The position numbers and the translations under genes are program-made. Source: Mycobacterium sp. AZCC_0083 (lineage in GTDB: Bacteria; Actinomycetota; Actinomycetes; Mycobacteriales; Mycobacteriaceae). Taken from it: a stretch of DNA of 64,000 bases. Positions 43,216 through 53,619 of the stretch are shown piece by piece (the first letter of the stretch is position 1; each line of letters opens with the position of its first letter). The stretch is taken from positions 22,064 to 86,063 of the forward strand of contig NZ_JACHGP010000028.1 of assembly GCF_014202335.1 (NCBI RefSeq). The letters are read 5' to 3'. The notes beneath the pieces are model-generated. The model was given only the letters and a program-made list of their open reading frames with translations. It had not been told where the DNA came from and ran no database searches.

Positions 43216-44214
43216 TCAGCATCCTCTCCGCAGCGCCGCGGTGTTGACGGGGTGATCCCACAGTCGGAGCATGTCATCGTCGGCGCGCAACAACGTGACC
43301 GAGCAGCCGGCCATGTCGAGGCTGGTGATGTAGGGCCCGACCAGCGAGCGGGCGATGCGGACGCCCGCCTTGTCCAGCAGCGCGGCGTACTCCGCGTACA
43401 TGAGGTACAGCTCGATCAACGGCGTGGCGCCCATGCCGTTGACGAACAGGATCACACCGTCGTCGCCGGAGAAGTCGAGGTCGGCAAGGACGGGCTCGAT
43501 CATCAGCTCGGCGACGGCGCTGGCCGACTGCATGGGCAGGCGCTGCCGGCCAGGTTCACCGTGAATGCCCACGCCCACTTCGATTTCGGTGTCGGACAAC
43601 TCGAACGTGGGGTGGCCGACCGCGGGCACCGTGCACGACGTCAGCGCGACGCCCATGCTGCGCGACGCCGCGTTCGCCCGACGGGCGACCTCGGCCACGT
43701 CCGCGAGGGAGCGCCCCTGATCAGCCGCCGCGCCTGCGATCTTCTCGACGAGCACGGTGGCACCGACACCACGCCTGCCCGCGGTGAAGGTGCTGTCCTG
43801 CACCGCGACGTCATCGTCGATGAGGACGGACTCGACCGTGATGCCCTCAGCGTCGGCCAGTTCGGCGGCCATCTCGAAGTTCATCACGTCGCCGGTGTAG
43901 TTCTTCACGATGTGCAGCACGCCTGCGCCACCGTCGACGTTCTTGGTCGCTTCGAGCATCTGGTCGGGCACCGGGGAGGTGAAGACCTCACCGGCGCAGG
44001 CGGCGTCGAGCATGCCCCGTCCGACGAACCCGCCGTGCAGCGGCTCGTGGCCGGACCCGCCGCCGGAGATCAGCCCGACCTTGCCGGTGACCGGTGCGTC
44101 GCCGCGGTAGATGATGCGGTTGGTGTGATCGACCCGAAGCTCGGGGTGCGCGATCGCCATCCCGCGTAGCGCTTCGTCGATGACGTCGGCCGGATCGTTG
44201 ATGAGTTTCTTCAC
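43216..44214 (-). CDS. dhaK: Dihydroxyacetone kinase substrate-binding subunit DhaK
   Basis: 332 residues. His218 in GVGIHGEPGR is the residue that binds dihydroxyacetone covalently. Other motifs are LISGGGSGHEPLHGGFVG and VKNYTGDVMNFEMA. GTG start at 44214. It is co-transcribed with the aquaglyceroporin gene, 11 bp upstream. Confidence 0.95.
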   Translation of the reverse strand: MKKLINDPADVIDEALRGMAIAHPELRVDHTNRIIYRGDAPVTGKVGLISGGGSGHEPLHGGFVGRGMLDAACAGEVFTSPVPDQMLEATKNVDGGAGVLHIVKNYTGDVMNFEMAAELADAEGITVESVLIDDDVAVQDSTFTAGRRGVGATVLVEKIAGAAADQGRSLADVAEVARRANAASRSMGVALTSCTVPAVGHPTFELSDTEIEVGVGIHGEPGRQRLPMQSASAVAELMIEPVLADLDFSGDDGVILFVNGMGATPLIELYLMYAEYAALLDKAGVRIARSLVGPYITSLDMAGCSVTLLRADDDMLRLWDHPVNTAALRRGC

Positions 44215-44225
44215 GGTGTGACTCC

Positions 44226-44987
44226 TCAGGCTGCGGTGGTCTGGACGGCGGGGGCGGGCACGGACTGCGGGGCCGCGTCGGCGCTGGTGCGGGAGATCGC
44301 GACGTAGGCAACGGCGGCGAGCACACCCGCGAGCAGCTCGGCGCCCAGGTAGACCGGCAGCTGATGCCAGGAGACGGAGCCGCCTGCGAGCTGTTGGACG
44401 AGCATCGGGCCGAACGTGCGGGCCGGGTTGATCGAGGCGCCGGTGGTGGGTGCCACCGGGATGATCGCGGCGAACACGACCAGGCCGATGGCGACGCCAG
44501 CGAAGCCGGCGGTCGCCTTGCGGTGTATCACGCCGAAGACGGTGAACACGAGAATGAACGTACCCACGAATTCGGCGAAGAAGGCCTGTACCGGACTGAC
44601 GGTTGCCGAATAGGTGGCGACCCCGAGGCCGGCGTCGCGGGCGGCGGTGCCGAGCACGCCGATGATGGCCCCAGCTCCGATGACCGCACCGACGAGCTGC
44701 GCGGCGACGTAGGCAGGCACCCGTGACCACGGGAACTTGCCGGTGACGGCCAGTCCGAGGGTGACGGCGGGGTTGATGTGGCAGCCGGAGATGTGTCCGA
44801 GCGCGTACACGGCCGCCACGACGACGGTGGCGAAGGCGAAGGAGATCATGCCGAGGTCGGCCATCGTGAAGGGCGCATCGCCGTTGACGATGATCGTCGC
44901 GGGGACCGACCCCACGCCGATGAACACCAGGAACGCCGTACCCAGCACTTCGGCGGCGAGTTTTTGGATGATCGACGGCTCGTCCAT
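44226..44987 (-). CDS. glpF: Aquaporin/glycerol facilitator (MIP family)
   Basis: 253 residues with six hydrophobic helices and two half-helix NPA motifs: HINPAVTLG (N72) and ASINPARTFGP (N187). Glycerol facilitators usually have Asp after the second NPAR, but here it is Thr191 as in many water channels. The operon context (dhaK-dhaL-dhaM) argues for glycerol or dihydroxyacetone uptake, so the selectivity is uncertain. A divergent IclR gene starts 134 bp away. Confidence 0.88.
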   Translation of the reverse strand: MDEPSIIQKLAAEVLGTAFLVFIGVGSVPATIIVNGDAPFTMADLGMISFAFATVVVAAVYALGHISGCHINPAVTLGLAVTGKFPWSRVPAYVAAQLVGAVIGAGAIIGVLGTAARDAGLGVATYSATVSPVQAFFAEFVGTFILVFTVFGVIHRKATAGFAGVAIGLVVFAAIIPVAPTTGASINPARTFGPMLVQQLAGGSVSWHQLPVYLGAELLAGVLAAVAYVAISRTSADAAPQSVPAPAVQTTAA

Positions 44988-45027
44988 GCGTGCTCTCCTT
45001 TGAGTAGCGATCGACTATCTCGGATGG

Positions 45028-45046
45028 CATTCGGCATTATCGAATG
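45028..45046. promoter_or_regulatory. Inverted repeat, candidate IclR operator
   Basis: CATTCG (45028-45033) and CGAATG (45041-45046), separated by 7 bp, form a perfect palindrome in the 134-bp divergent region between the aquaporin-dha operon and the IclR gene. Location and size fit an IclR-family operator; no binding data exist here. Confidence 0.55.
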
Positions 45047-45121
45047 TGATCTGGACCATACGCTTATGCTTCGAGGGCCACAAGACCGGATTCGCGCGAT
45101 TTCTAGGAGAGGCGGGGCCAG

Positions 45122-45868
45122 ATGATCCAGGCCGTCGACCGTGCGCTGCGGATTCTCACCGTGCTGCAGGGCGGACGTCGGATGAGCCTCGGCGAGATCG
45201 CCACCGCCATCGACCTCGCTCCGTCGACCGTGCACGGGCTGGTCCGCACGCTGCTGGCGCACGGCATGGTGGGCCAGGAGCTGGATTCGGGTCGCTACCG
45301 GCTCGGTCCGGCCACCTTGCGGCTGGGCAACGTGTACCTCGACACCCTCGAGCTGCGGTCGCGGGTGGCGATCTGGACCGAGGGCCTGGCGCGCCGGACC
45401 GGCTGCGCGGTGCGCACCGGGGTGTTGCTATTCGACGAGGTCGTGGTCGTCGCCCACGAACCGCGTCCGGACGGCACCCGCCAGATGCCCGAGGTCGGGA
45501 TCGTCATCCCCGCGCACGCCAGCGCGCTCGGCAAGGCGCTGCTCGCCTTCGGCCCGGATCGCGAGGCCACCGAGTTGCGCAGCATGACCGGCGAGACGGT
45601 CACCGATCCCGCCGTGCTGGCCGGTCAACTCGAGCAGGCCCGCACGACCGGGATCGCCACCGAAGTCGAGGAGGCCGTGCTGGGGGAATGCGCCGTGGCG
45701 GCAACGGTTTTCGATTCCTCCGACGAGGCCACCGGGGCGATCGGGCTGGTCGTGCCTTCCGCACGCTGGCCGTTGGCGCCCGATGCGATCGACGCGTTGC
45801 GCGACACCGCCCGCGCCGTGTCACGGGAGCTGGGCGCGCCGGTCTGGCCGCCGCGCCGCTATCACTGA
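45122..45868 (+). CDS. IclR-family transcriptional regulator
   Basis: 248 residues. The N-terminal winged helix lies at about 2-65 (AVDRALRILTVLQGGRRMSLGEIATAIDLAPSTVHGLVRTL). The IclR effector domain lies at about 80-240 (TGCAVRTGVLLFDEVVVVAHE, IPAHASALGKALLAF, LGECAVAATVFDSSDE, AIGLVVPSARWP). GylR-type members regulate glycerol genes. The divergent aquaporin-dha operon is the likely target. Confidence 0.93.
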   Translation: MIQAVDRALRILTVLQGGRRMSLGEIATAIDLAPSTVHGLVRTLLAHGMVGQELDSGRYRLGPATLRLGNVYLDTLELRSRVAIWTEGLARRTGCAVRTGVLLFDEVVVVAHEPRPDGTRQMPEVGIVIPAHASALGKALLAFGPDREATELRSMTGETVTDPAVLAGQLEQARTTGIATEVEEAVLGECAVAATVFDSSDEATGAIGLVVPSARWPLAPDAIDALRDTARAVSRELGAPVWPPRRYH

Positions 45869-45915
45869 CGGTCGGTCGGACGCGGGTATTGGTCCCGCGG
45901 TGGCATCCTGGCCAT

Positions 45916-46584
45916 GTGGGATTGATATTCCGCCTCGCGGAGCTGCTGATCGTCCTCGTGCCACTGGTCGGGGCCATCATCGCCGGATTCAGGGCGTTTC
46001 AGCGGTACGCGCAGTCGCCCGACCGCACGCCAACGCCGTACGACGACGTGGCTGGCGCGCCAGCGGATCGCACCACCACGACCCCCGCCGCGCAATGGCG
46101 GGCCATCACCCGCACCCTCGACGAGCACGCCCGCATCGACGGGCGCTGGCTGGACTACGAGCTCGACGTCACCAAGCTGCTCGACTTCCCGCTCATGACC
46201 GACATGCGTGATCCGCTGATGACGACCTTCCACAAGGCGAAGCTGCGCGCCGAGGTCCTGCGGCCGGGCAAGGCCGAGGACCTCGTGGACGACAGGGCGT
46301 CGTTCGAGCGCTACCTGAGCGCCGTCGAGGACTACGCGAGCGCCTTCAACACCGCTGAGGCGGAGGCGATCCGGCGTCGTCGCAACGACTTCTCGCGGGA
46401 GGGGCGGCAGCGGATCGCGCGTGCGCACAGCCTGCTGCGGGTGGCGTCCGACCTGAGCGCGACACCGCAGGAACGTGGGCAGGCCTACGACGTGGCGGTG
46501 CGCGAGCTCGACGGTCTCATCGTGTTGCCTGCCACGACGCGCGCCGGGCTCGAACGCGGGATCGCCGGGGAGATCGACGGTTAG
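45916..46584 (+). CDS. Single-pass membrane protein of unknown function
   Basis: 222 residues. The GTG start at 45916 places one transmembrane helix (LAELLIVLVPLVGAIIAGF) at about 7-25, then a charged helical cytoplasmic domain (LDEHARIDGRWLDYELDVTKLLDFPLMTDMRDPL, AEAEAIRRRRNDFSREGRQRIARAHSLL). Related proteins occur in actinobacteria, but I know no function. The stop overlaps the convergent small gene by 4 bp. Confidence 0.75.
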   Translation: MGLIFRLAELLIVLVPLVGAIIAGFRAFQRYAQSPDRTPTPYDDVAGAPADRTTTTPAAQWRAITRTLDEHARIDGRWLDYELDVTKLLDFPLMTDMRDPLMTTFHKAKLRAEVLRPGKAEDLVDDRASFERYLSAVEDYASAFNTAEAEAIRRRRNDFSREGRQRIARAHSLLRVASDLSATPQERGQAYDVAVRELDGLIVLPATTRAGLERGIAGEIDG

Positions 46585-46772
46585 TCAGGTCGCTGGCGGC
46601 CGTCGATGTAGGCCAGCAGGCGGGGATCGTCGGAGCTGAACCGGTCGACCTCCTCGCCGCCGTCGCATCGCAGCAGCGCGATCGTCACACCCTGGGCCGT
46701 CCGCGAGATCACCTGCCACGTGGCACCGGCGTCCTCCCACCGGACGAGCTCGGCGACGCGATCGCGATCCAC
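46581..46772 (-). CDS. Small conserved protein of unknown function
   Basis: 63 residues with a GTG start: VDRDRVAELVRWEDAGATWQVI through LLRCDGGEEVDRFSSDDPRLLAYI. This compact sequence is a recognisable mycobacterial small protein type, but it has no assigned function. It is convergent with the preceding gene and divergent from the next. Confidence 0.75.
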   Translation of the reverse strand: MDRDRVAELVRWEDAGATWQVISRTAQGVTIALLRCDGGEEVDRFSSDDPRLLAYIDGRQRPD

Positions 46773-46827
46773 ACGTCCCAGGATTCCACGCGCCCAATCT
46801 CAAGACCTGCTGTCGTAGGCTGCCGCC

Positions 46828-47256
46828 GTGGACGCAAGCTGGCGGTTGGCGGTCGCGGCGGTGTTCATCTGGCTCGGCATGGTGCTGGCCATCTCCTTCA
46901 TCGAGGCGCCGCTCAAGTTCCGCGCACCTGGGATGGACCTCAAGCTCGGGCTGAGCATCGGCCGGCTGGTCTTCCGCGCGCTCAACGTCTGCGAATCGCT
47001 TCTGGCCGTCGTCATTGCGGTGGCGCTCTTCACCCACCAGAGCACGGTCGGCCTCGACGTCGCGCTGACGGTTGCGGTCGCGGCCCTGCTCATTCAGATC
47101 GTTCTAGTGCGGCCCTTTCTGGCGCGACGAACGTCGTCCGTGCTCGCGGGGGAGGGCGAGGGTGGTCGGTCTAGTGGCCACTACGCCTACGTGGCGCTCG
47201 AGGTCGTCAAGGTGATTGCGTTGATCGCCGCGGGCGTCCAGCTCACCACCGCATGA
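46828..47256 (+). CDS. Conserved hydrophobic membrane protein
   Basis: 142 residues with four hydrophobic segments: about 7-27, 52-68, 75-97 and 122-139. The charged N-terminal loop FIEAPLKFRAPGMDLKLGLSIGRLVFRALN lies between the first two. It looks like an actinobacterial four-helix membrane protein; the function is unknown. GTG start at 46828. Confidence 0.8.
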   Translation: MDASWRLAVAAVFIWLGMVLAISFIEAPLKFRAPGMDLKLGLSIGRLVFRALNVCESLLAVVIAVALFTHQSTVGLDVALTVAVAALLIQIVLVRPFLARRTSSVLAGEGEGGRSSGHYAYVALEVVKVIALIAAGVQLTTA

Positions 47257-47264
47257 GGCGTTCG

Positions 47265-48147
47265 CTAGGGCTGCCGCGGTGATGGCCGACCGGCGTTGCG
47301 AAGTCCCGTCAATGCTTCGAACGCGTCGTCATATGCAACCGTTCGCGGGTAACCGCCATGGGTTTGGATCTCAGCGAGGTAGTCGAACCGGATGACTTCC
47401 TCGGCGCGCCGGTCGATCGGATTGTCGAGGTATCCCCACACTGGGAAGCCGAGATAGTCGGTGCGTCGCCACAGGTTTCGCCATCGGGTGTTGGTGGCTT
47501 TCGCTGCCGACAGCACTCCACGCATCGAATCCTGGTGAGCGTTCGGGAGCTCGGACACCGGCTTGCCGTGTGCCTCGATCTCCCTTGCCCACGGGTCGGG
47601 CGTCGTCAAACTGGACGACCTACATTCCTGAGTTCCAAGAACATTGGGGCCCAACAATTCCGGGAAGATCCGACTGAAGTAGGCGCGCAGCTGGCTGCCG
47701 TAGGACAGCAACGACCAATGCGCTCTTCGAAGACTCTGCGATGCGCGGCGTGAGAATCACGCCCACGGCCAGAACCGAGCCCAGGCTGTGTGCGGACAGC
47801 ACGATGTCCGTCGGATGATCGCCGTGGTCCCTCAGCCAGACGCGGCAGCGTTCGGAAAGCTCGGGTACCACCCGCCCGGCGTAACACGGCGGCGCCAGCG
47901 GATGCCCTGCGCGTGGAAGGAAACACATCAGATCCCACGCCAGCCCAAGTGGGCGAGACCCGCCGATGAGTGTGCCGCCGACAGCGAGCCCAATGACCAG
48001 AAGTCCGCCGCCCGCGAGTACCCACATTCCCACGTTCAACGGTGCTTGCGCGTACCAGGGTGCTGTCATGCCCGGTGCGACGTTGAACGCGGAAAAGCCG
48101 ATGGCTGCGATCATTCCGGAGCTTACGTCGTTTGTGCCGGAGCTCAC
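47265..48147 (-). pseudogene. Frameshifted membrane protein with lipase-like motif
   Basis: Two minus-strand pieces join across a frame change near 47711. The 5' piece (GTG 48147) encodes two hydrophobic stretches, LMCFLPRAGHPLAPPCYAGRV and the nucleophile-like IVLSAHSLGSVLAVGV up to SSKSALVVA. The 3' piece resumes at LLSYGSQLRAYFSRIFPELLGP and runs to THGGYPRTVAYDDAFEAL. Relatives I recall are much longer integral membrane proteins, so the 5' end also looks cut. The GTG overlaps the stop of the DUF190 gene by 4 bp. A sequencing error is possible. Confidence 0.65.
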
Positions 48148-49205
48148 GGATCGAAACGTCCGAGAGCGGTGCCGCCGTGTCGTTCGCCGCCGTCGATCGA
48201 CACCAGCGCGGGCACCCGTTCGGCGGTGACGACACCGTGGCGGCTGGTCAGCTCGTCGATCACGTCGAAGGCCGCGGCGATGCGATCAGGGCTGCCGACG
48301 ACGATCGTCGTCACTGGCACCTGCCGTCCGAGCTGAATCAGCTTGTCTCCCTGTGGCGGGTGGTCGCCGTGAAAGCCCCAGACCCCTCGCAGCACCGTGA
48401 CCCCGCGACTTTCGGGCGTGCCTCGAAGCCGACGAACGATCGCACGATGGATCGGTTCGCCGTCGTCCAGAGTGGCCTCCGAGGTGTAGACCATCAGCTT
48501 CTGCCAGAGTGCCCGACCGTCGCCGTCGGTGGCCGGCAACGCCGCGGGTCGGGTCAGCAGATCCCCATCCCGCTTGCACAGCTGGGCGCGCTCGACGGTC
48601 ACCAGTGGATCGCGCAGCACGAGCTTGAGCGGTGGCAACACCTCGGCTACCCGTGCGCCGGCGCCGACGGCGACGATCATCACGGGGACGGTGGCGTTGC
48701 GACTGAAGAAGTGCGCGCGGTGTCGTTGTCCGCGGGTCGTACCGTCGACGCCGAGAAACACTGCGGCACTGGCAAATCCGTGGTGATACAACAGGTCGCA
48801 CACCGCGCGGTGGGCGGGGCGCCCGGATACTCGCTCTTGGCGTCCGACGTAGACGGTGAGCTTGGCGGTATCCGGTATCACCGGTGTCGACGGTGCGGCG
48901 AGACGAGCACGTTCAAGGGTGACGAGCCCGCGCTTCATCAGCCCGACGGCGCGCTCGGCCAACCCAGCCATCTTCTCGGCGGTGTCGACTGCGGCGATGG
49001 CGACGGGGAGGTCCTCGGACATGCTCAGCGACTGGTCGCTACGCAGCGCGTGTCGCGGGCCGAATCCGGCCATGCCGCGCAGGACCACGCTGGTCGCCAC
49101 CGAGTTCTCGGCGTAGAGGTCGAGCAACTCGTCGGAGACGAAGCGTTTCCCGTGGCGCTGTCGTTCAGCGAAGTAGCTGGTGAGCTTGAGGATGTCGTCG
49201 CTCAT
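48144..49205 (-). CDS. Triple DUF190 domain protein
   Basis: 353 residues containing three related DUF190 units, about residues 1-110, 115-225 and 235-345. Each has the pattern around HRAxxxxLxxxGxAxxxVxxGxxG (for example AVCDLLYHHGFASAAVFLGVDG). DUF190 proteins are small ferredoxin-like ligand-binding proteins often encoded beside crcB; a single unit is the usual form. The ATG overlaps the crcB stop by 4 bp. It may sense or buffer an ion or nucleotide related to fluoride export. Confidence 0.88.
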   Translation of the reverse strand: MSDDILKLTSYFAERQRHGKRFVSDELLDLYAENSVATSVVLRGMAGFGPRHALRSDQSLSMSEDLPVAIAAVDTAEKMAGLAERAVGLMKRGLVTLERARLAAPSTPVIPDTAKLTVYVGRQERVSGRPAHRAVCDLLYHHGFASAAVFLGVDGTTRGQRHRAHFFSRNATVPVMIVAVGAGARVAEVLPPLKLVLRDPLVTVERAQLCKRDGDLLTRPAALPATDGDGRALWQKLMVYTSEATLDDGEPIHRAIVRRLRGTPESRGVTVLRGVWGFHGDHPPQGDKLIQLGRQVPVTTIVVGSPDRIAAAFDVIDELTSRHGVVTAERVPALVSIDGGERHGGTALGRFDP

Positions 49206-49567
49206 AGCGCGCTCCCGATCCACAGTCCGAGCCACGCCGCCGTCAGCCCGAGGATGACACTGACCACGACGTTCGCGAGAGCCCCGAACAACTGCCGCTC
49301 TTCAGCCAGCCGCTGCGTCTCCAGCATCCACGTGGAGAAGGTCGTGTACGAGCCGACGAACGCCGTGCCCGCCAGCAGTGCGACGTGAGGGCTGAACGCC
49401 AACCCGCCGAACAGCCCCAGCAGCAGCGCGCCGCTCAAGTTCACCGCCAGCGTGCCGAACGGGAACCGACCGCCGACGCGCGCCGACACCGCACGATCGA
49501 CTAGGAAGCGCAGCACCGCGCCGAACCCGCCGATGACGAGGACACCCGCCCAGACCGCCGCCGTCAT
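49202..49567 (-). CDS. crcB: Fluoride ion channel Fluc, second subunit
   Basis: 121 residues with four hydrophobic helices. Fluc motifs are GGFGAVLRFLVDR near the N-terminus, GTLAVNLSGALLLG, and GSYTTFSTWMLE. Actinobacteria often encode two different CrcB proteins that form a heterodimeric channel; this one overlaps the other by 4 bp. It exports fluoride. Confidence 0.93.
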   Translation of the reverse strand: MTAAVWAGVLVIGGFGAVLRFLVDRAVSARVGGRFPFGTLAVNLSGALLLGLFGGLAFSPHVALLAGTAFVGSYTTFSTWMLETQRLAEERQLFGALANVVVSVILGLTAAWLGLWIGSAL

Positions 49568-49962
49568 CGCCGGATCCGAACTCGGCGCACCAGCACGGTG
49601 GCGAGGTAAACGGCGAGCAGGCCCGCGGCGATGCTGGCCGCCGTGTAGCCGATCGCCAAACCGTAGTGCTGGTGTTCGAGCATGCGGACGGTCTCGACCT
49701 GCATGGTGGAGAACGTCGTCAACCCGCCGCACAGCCCGGTGCCCAGCAGCGGGCGCCGGTAACTCGACACCGGCAACCTCTCCAGCAGGCGGGTGGTGAA
49801 GTAGCCCAGCAGGAAGGCGCCCACGATGTTGACCACGAATGTCGGCCACGGCCAACGGCCCGGATCGCCGTCGGCAAGCAGTTCCAACCCGGCGCGGGCG
49901 AGGGTCCCCACAGCGCCGCCGATGAACACGGCGGCCAACTCACGATTGTCGTGGCCGAACAC
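49564..49962 (-). CDS. crcB: Fluoride ion channel Fluc, first subunit
   Basis: 132 residues of Fluc fold: FIGGAVGTLARAGLELL, TFVVNIVGAFLLGYF and LCGGLTTFSTMQVETV. It pairs with the following CrcB gene. GTG start at 49962. The three genes crcB-crcB-DUF190 overlap consecutively, so they make one translationally coupled operon. I looked for a fluoride riboswitch upstream and did not find one. Confidence 0.93.
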   Translation of the reverse strand: MFGHDNRELAAVFIGGAVGTLARAGLELLADGDPGRWPWPTFVVNIVGAFLLGYFTTRLLERLPVSSYRRPLLGTGLCGGLTTFSTMQVETVRMLEHQHYGLAIGYTAASIAAGLLAVYLATVLVRRVRIRR

Positions 49963-50033
49963 AAGACGAAAGTATGGTGGCTAGTCTCCGAGTGCCCAAC
50001 GCCGGGATTGCATCAGGAGCAGAATCTCTTAAC

Positions 50034-51664
<1,631 letters not shown>

Positions 51665-51668
<4 letters not shown>

Positions 51669-52930
51669 GTTCCGTCGCGGAGGGTGACTGTAAGACGCCC
51701 AACAAGCCGAAGCTTCCGAGCGAAGTCTGGGTTCTCGTCACCGCCAACGTGGTGATCGCGCTCGGGTACGGCGTCGTCGCCCCGGTACTGCCGCAGTATG
51801 CGCGCAACTTCGGCGTCAGCATCGCGGCCGCGACGTTCGTCATCACGGCGTTTGCCCTGATGCGGTTGTGCGCCGCCCCGGCCAGCGGCCTGCTGGTGCA
51901 GCGGCTGGGGGAGCGCCGCATCTACCTGACCGGCCTGGTGATCGTGGCCGTGTCGACGGGAGCATGCGCGTTCGCGCAGACCTACTGGCAGCTGTTGGTG
52001 TTCCGGTCACTCGGCGGCCTCGGCTCGGCGATGTTCACGGTGTCCTCGTTGGGATTGATGATTCGCATCTCGCCGTCGGATGCACGCGGACGCGTGGCGG
52101 GCCTGTTCTCGAGTGCGTTCCTCGTCGGCTCGGTGGGCGGGCCGGTGCTCGGCAGCCTGACCGTGGGACTCGGCTTGTCGGCACCGTTCGTCATCTACGG
52201 CGTCGCGCTGCTGATCGCGGTGGCCGTGGTGTTCTTCCGCCTGCGCCACTCGTCGTTGGCGGCGCCGGACGTGGAGACCGAGCCGGCGATCTCGGTGCGG
52301 ACGGCGCTGCGCAACCGGGCCTACCGTGCGGCACTGTTCTCCAACTTCGCCACCGGCTGGACGGCGTTCGGGCTTCGCATCGCACTGGTGCCGCTGTACG
52401 TGGTCGAGGTGCTCGGGCGCGGTGCCGGAATGGCGGGGCTGGCGCTGGCGACGTTCGCGATCGGCAACGTCTCTGCGGTGATCCCGAGCGGCTATCTATC
52501 CGACCGAATCGGCAGGCGTAAGTTGATGATCTGCGGCTTGACGGTGTCGGCCGTGACGACCGCGTTGGTCGGGTTCACCGACTCGCTGCCGCTGTTCGTG
52601 GCGGCCGCGTACCTGACGGGCGCCGCGACCGGCATGTTCATCTCGCCGCAGCAGGCGGCGGTCGCCGACATCATCGGCAGCAAGTCGCGTGGCGGCACTG
52701 CGGTGGCGACGTTTCAGATGATGTCGGACTTCGGGGCGATCCTCGGCTCGCTGGCCGTCGGTCAGATCGCCGAGCACCTGACGTTCGGGAGTGCGTTCGT
52801 GATCAGCGGCGTGATCCTGCTGATCGCAGCCGTCGGCTGGATCTTCGCGCCGGAGACCAGGCCGCCGAACAGCACGGAGCACACACCGTCTCGTCCGCTC
52901 GGCCCCGAGGCCGGTGGCGAGGTGCCGTGA
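51665..52930 (+). CDS. MFS transporter
   Basis: 421 residues with about 12 hydrophobic segments and the MFS cytoplasmic-loop signature YLSDRIGRRKLMICGL (between helices 8 and 9) and RLGERRIYLTGL near helix 2-3. It matches the drug/multidrug exporter type by length and motifs. The GTG start overlaps the pgm stop by 4 bp. The substrate is unknown. Confidence 0.9.
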
Positions 52931-52985
52931 CCTGCGGTTTTGAACCATAAGTGAGTGTGGTGTACCGTCGACCAGCACGACTTAC

Positions 52986-53058
52986 GGGGCTATGGCGCAG
53001 TTGGTAGCGCACCACACTGGCAGTGTGGGGGTCAGGGGTTCGAGTCCCCTTAGCTCCA
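52986..53058 (+). tRNA. tRNA-Ala (anticodon GGC)
   Basis: A 73-base cloverleaf with acceptor GGGGCTA pairing with TAGCTCC, D-arm GCGC/GCGC, anticodon stem CCACA/TGTGG with loop CTGGCAG (anticodon GGC), and T-arm AGGGG TTCGAGT CCCCT. The discriminator is A and CCA is not encoded. It marks the boundary between conserved genes and the accessory region to its right. Confidence 0.95.
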
Positions 53059-53074
53059 CTTTCACGGCACCCCG

Positions 53075-53093
53075 GTGTCGTTACTCGAACCCC
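53075..53093. repeat. 19-bp direct repeat, left copy
   Basis: GTGTCGTTACTCGAACCCC here and GTGTCCTTACTCGAACCCC at 59437-59455 differ at one base. The right-hand 11 bp are the reverse complement of the T-arm segment of tRNA-Ala. This copy is 17 bp after the tRNA, at the point where the methyltransferase fragment ends. Confidence 0.65.
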
Positions 53094-53341
53094 TGGGCTC
53101 GTCCGTAGGTCGCGGTGCTGGTAATGGGGACCAGACCCAGCGCATCGGCCAATCCCGAAGAGGCGAGCACGCCCGCGATCTTCGTCCTCTGCATTCCGAA
53201 CACGACTTCGGTGAGCAGCGCCGCCTCGCCTGGCAGCGCAGCATCGGCGAGATTCAGGATCCGGCTGCGCGCACCGAGCACGCGGCGCGCAGCCGACAGT
53301 GGCACTGGCATGGTCTGAAGTCGCATCGCAGCACGCGTCAT
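53081..53341 (-). pseudogene. Truncated methyltransferase (dimerisation-domain start only)
   Basis: 86 residues. LGARSRILNLADAALPGEAALLTEVVFGMQRTKIAGVLASSGLADAL resembles the N-terminal dimerisation helices of class I O-methyltransferases (350 residues or so), then the sequence turns into an unrelated tail and stops next to tRNA-Ala. Only about 70 residues of family sequence remain. The break coincides with the 19-bp repeat, suggesting a recombination junction. Confidence 0.6.
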
Positions 53342-53619
53342 GACTGGAAGGTTAGAACTGGTCGTCGGTTCCTGGCTGTGTCATGCGAACGATCGCGACC
53401 ATCGCGCAGCGCGGGATTCGGTTCATTACTTATGTGACTGAGATGACTTGAAGTGAATTCTCGGCTGCTCGCATGCAGTCTGCAGCCCGTTCGCCCAATT
53501 CCGAACAGTTCTGACGGCATCGTGGGCGGCTGGCGTCCCGCCGCCCTTTGTTGGTTTCCATAAGCGAGCAGGTCTGAAGGGATGGGATGTCGCTTCGCGC
53601 GGCCCGCGCCTTCGAATGT
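53342..53619. other. Gene-free stretch with a hairpin
   Basis: No coding frame is convincing. A hairpin GGGCGGC (53524-53530) with GCCGCCC (53540-53546), 9-base loop, is followed by TTTG and could act as a terminator for transcripts crossing the region. Confidence 0.4.

Noticed and set aside
49963..50033. Possible fluoride riboswitch before crcB
   Set aside because: The expected GGNGAUGG and downstream GCUGAUGAUGCC core are not present in the 71-bp space.
53059..53080. Terminator hairpin directly after tRNA-Ala
   Set aside because: GGCACCCCGGTGTC is partly self-complementary but the stem is short and no T run follows.
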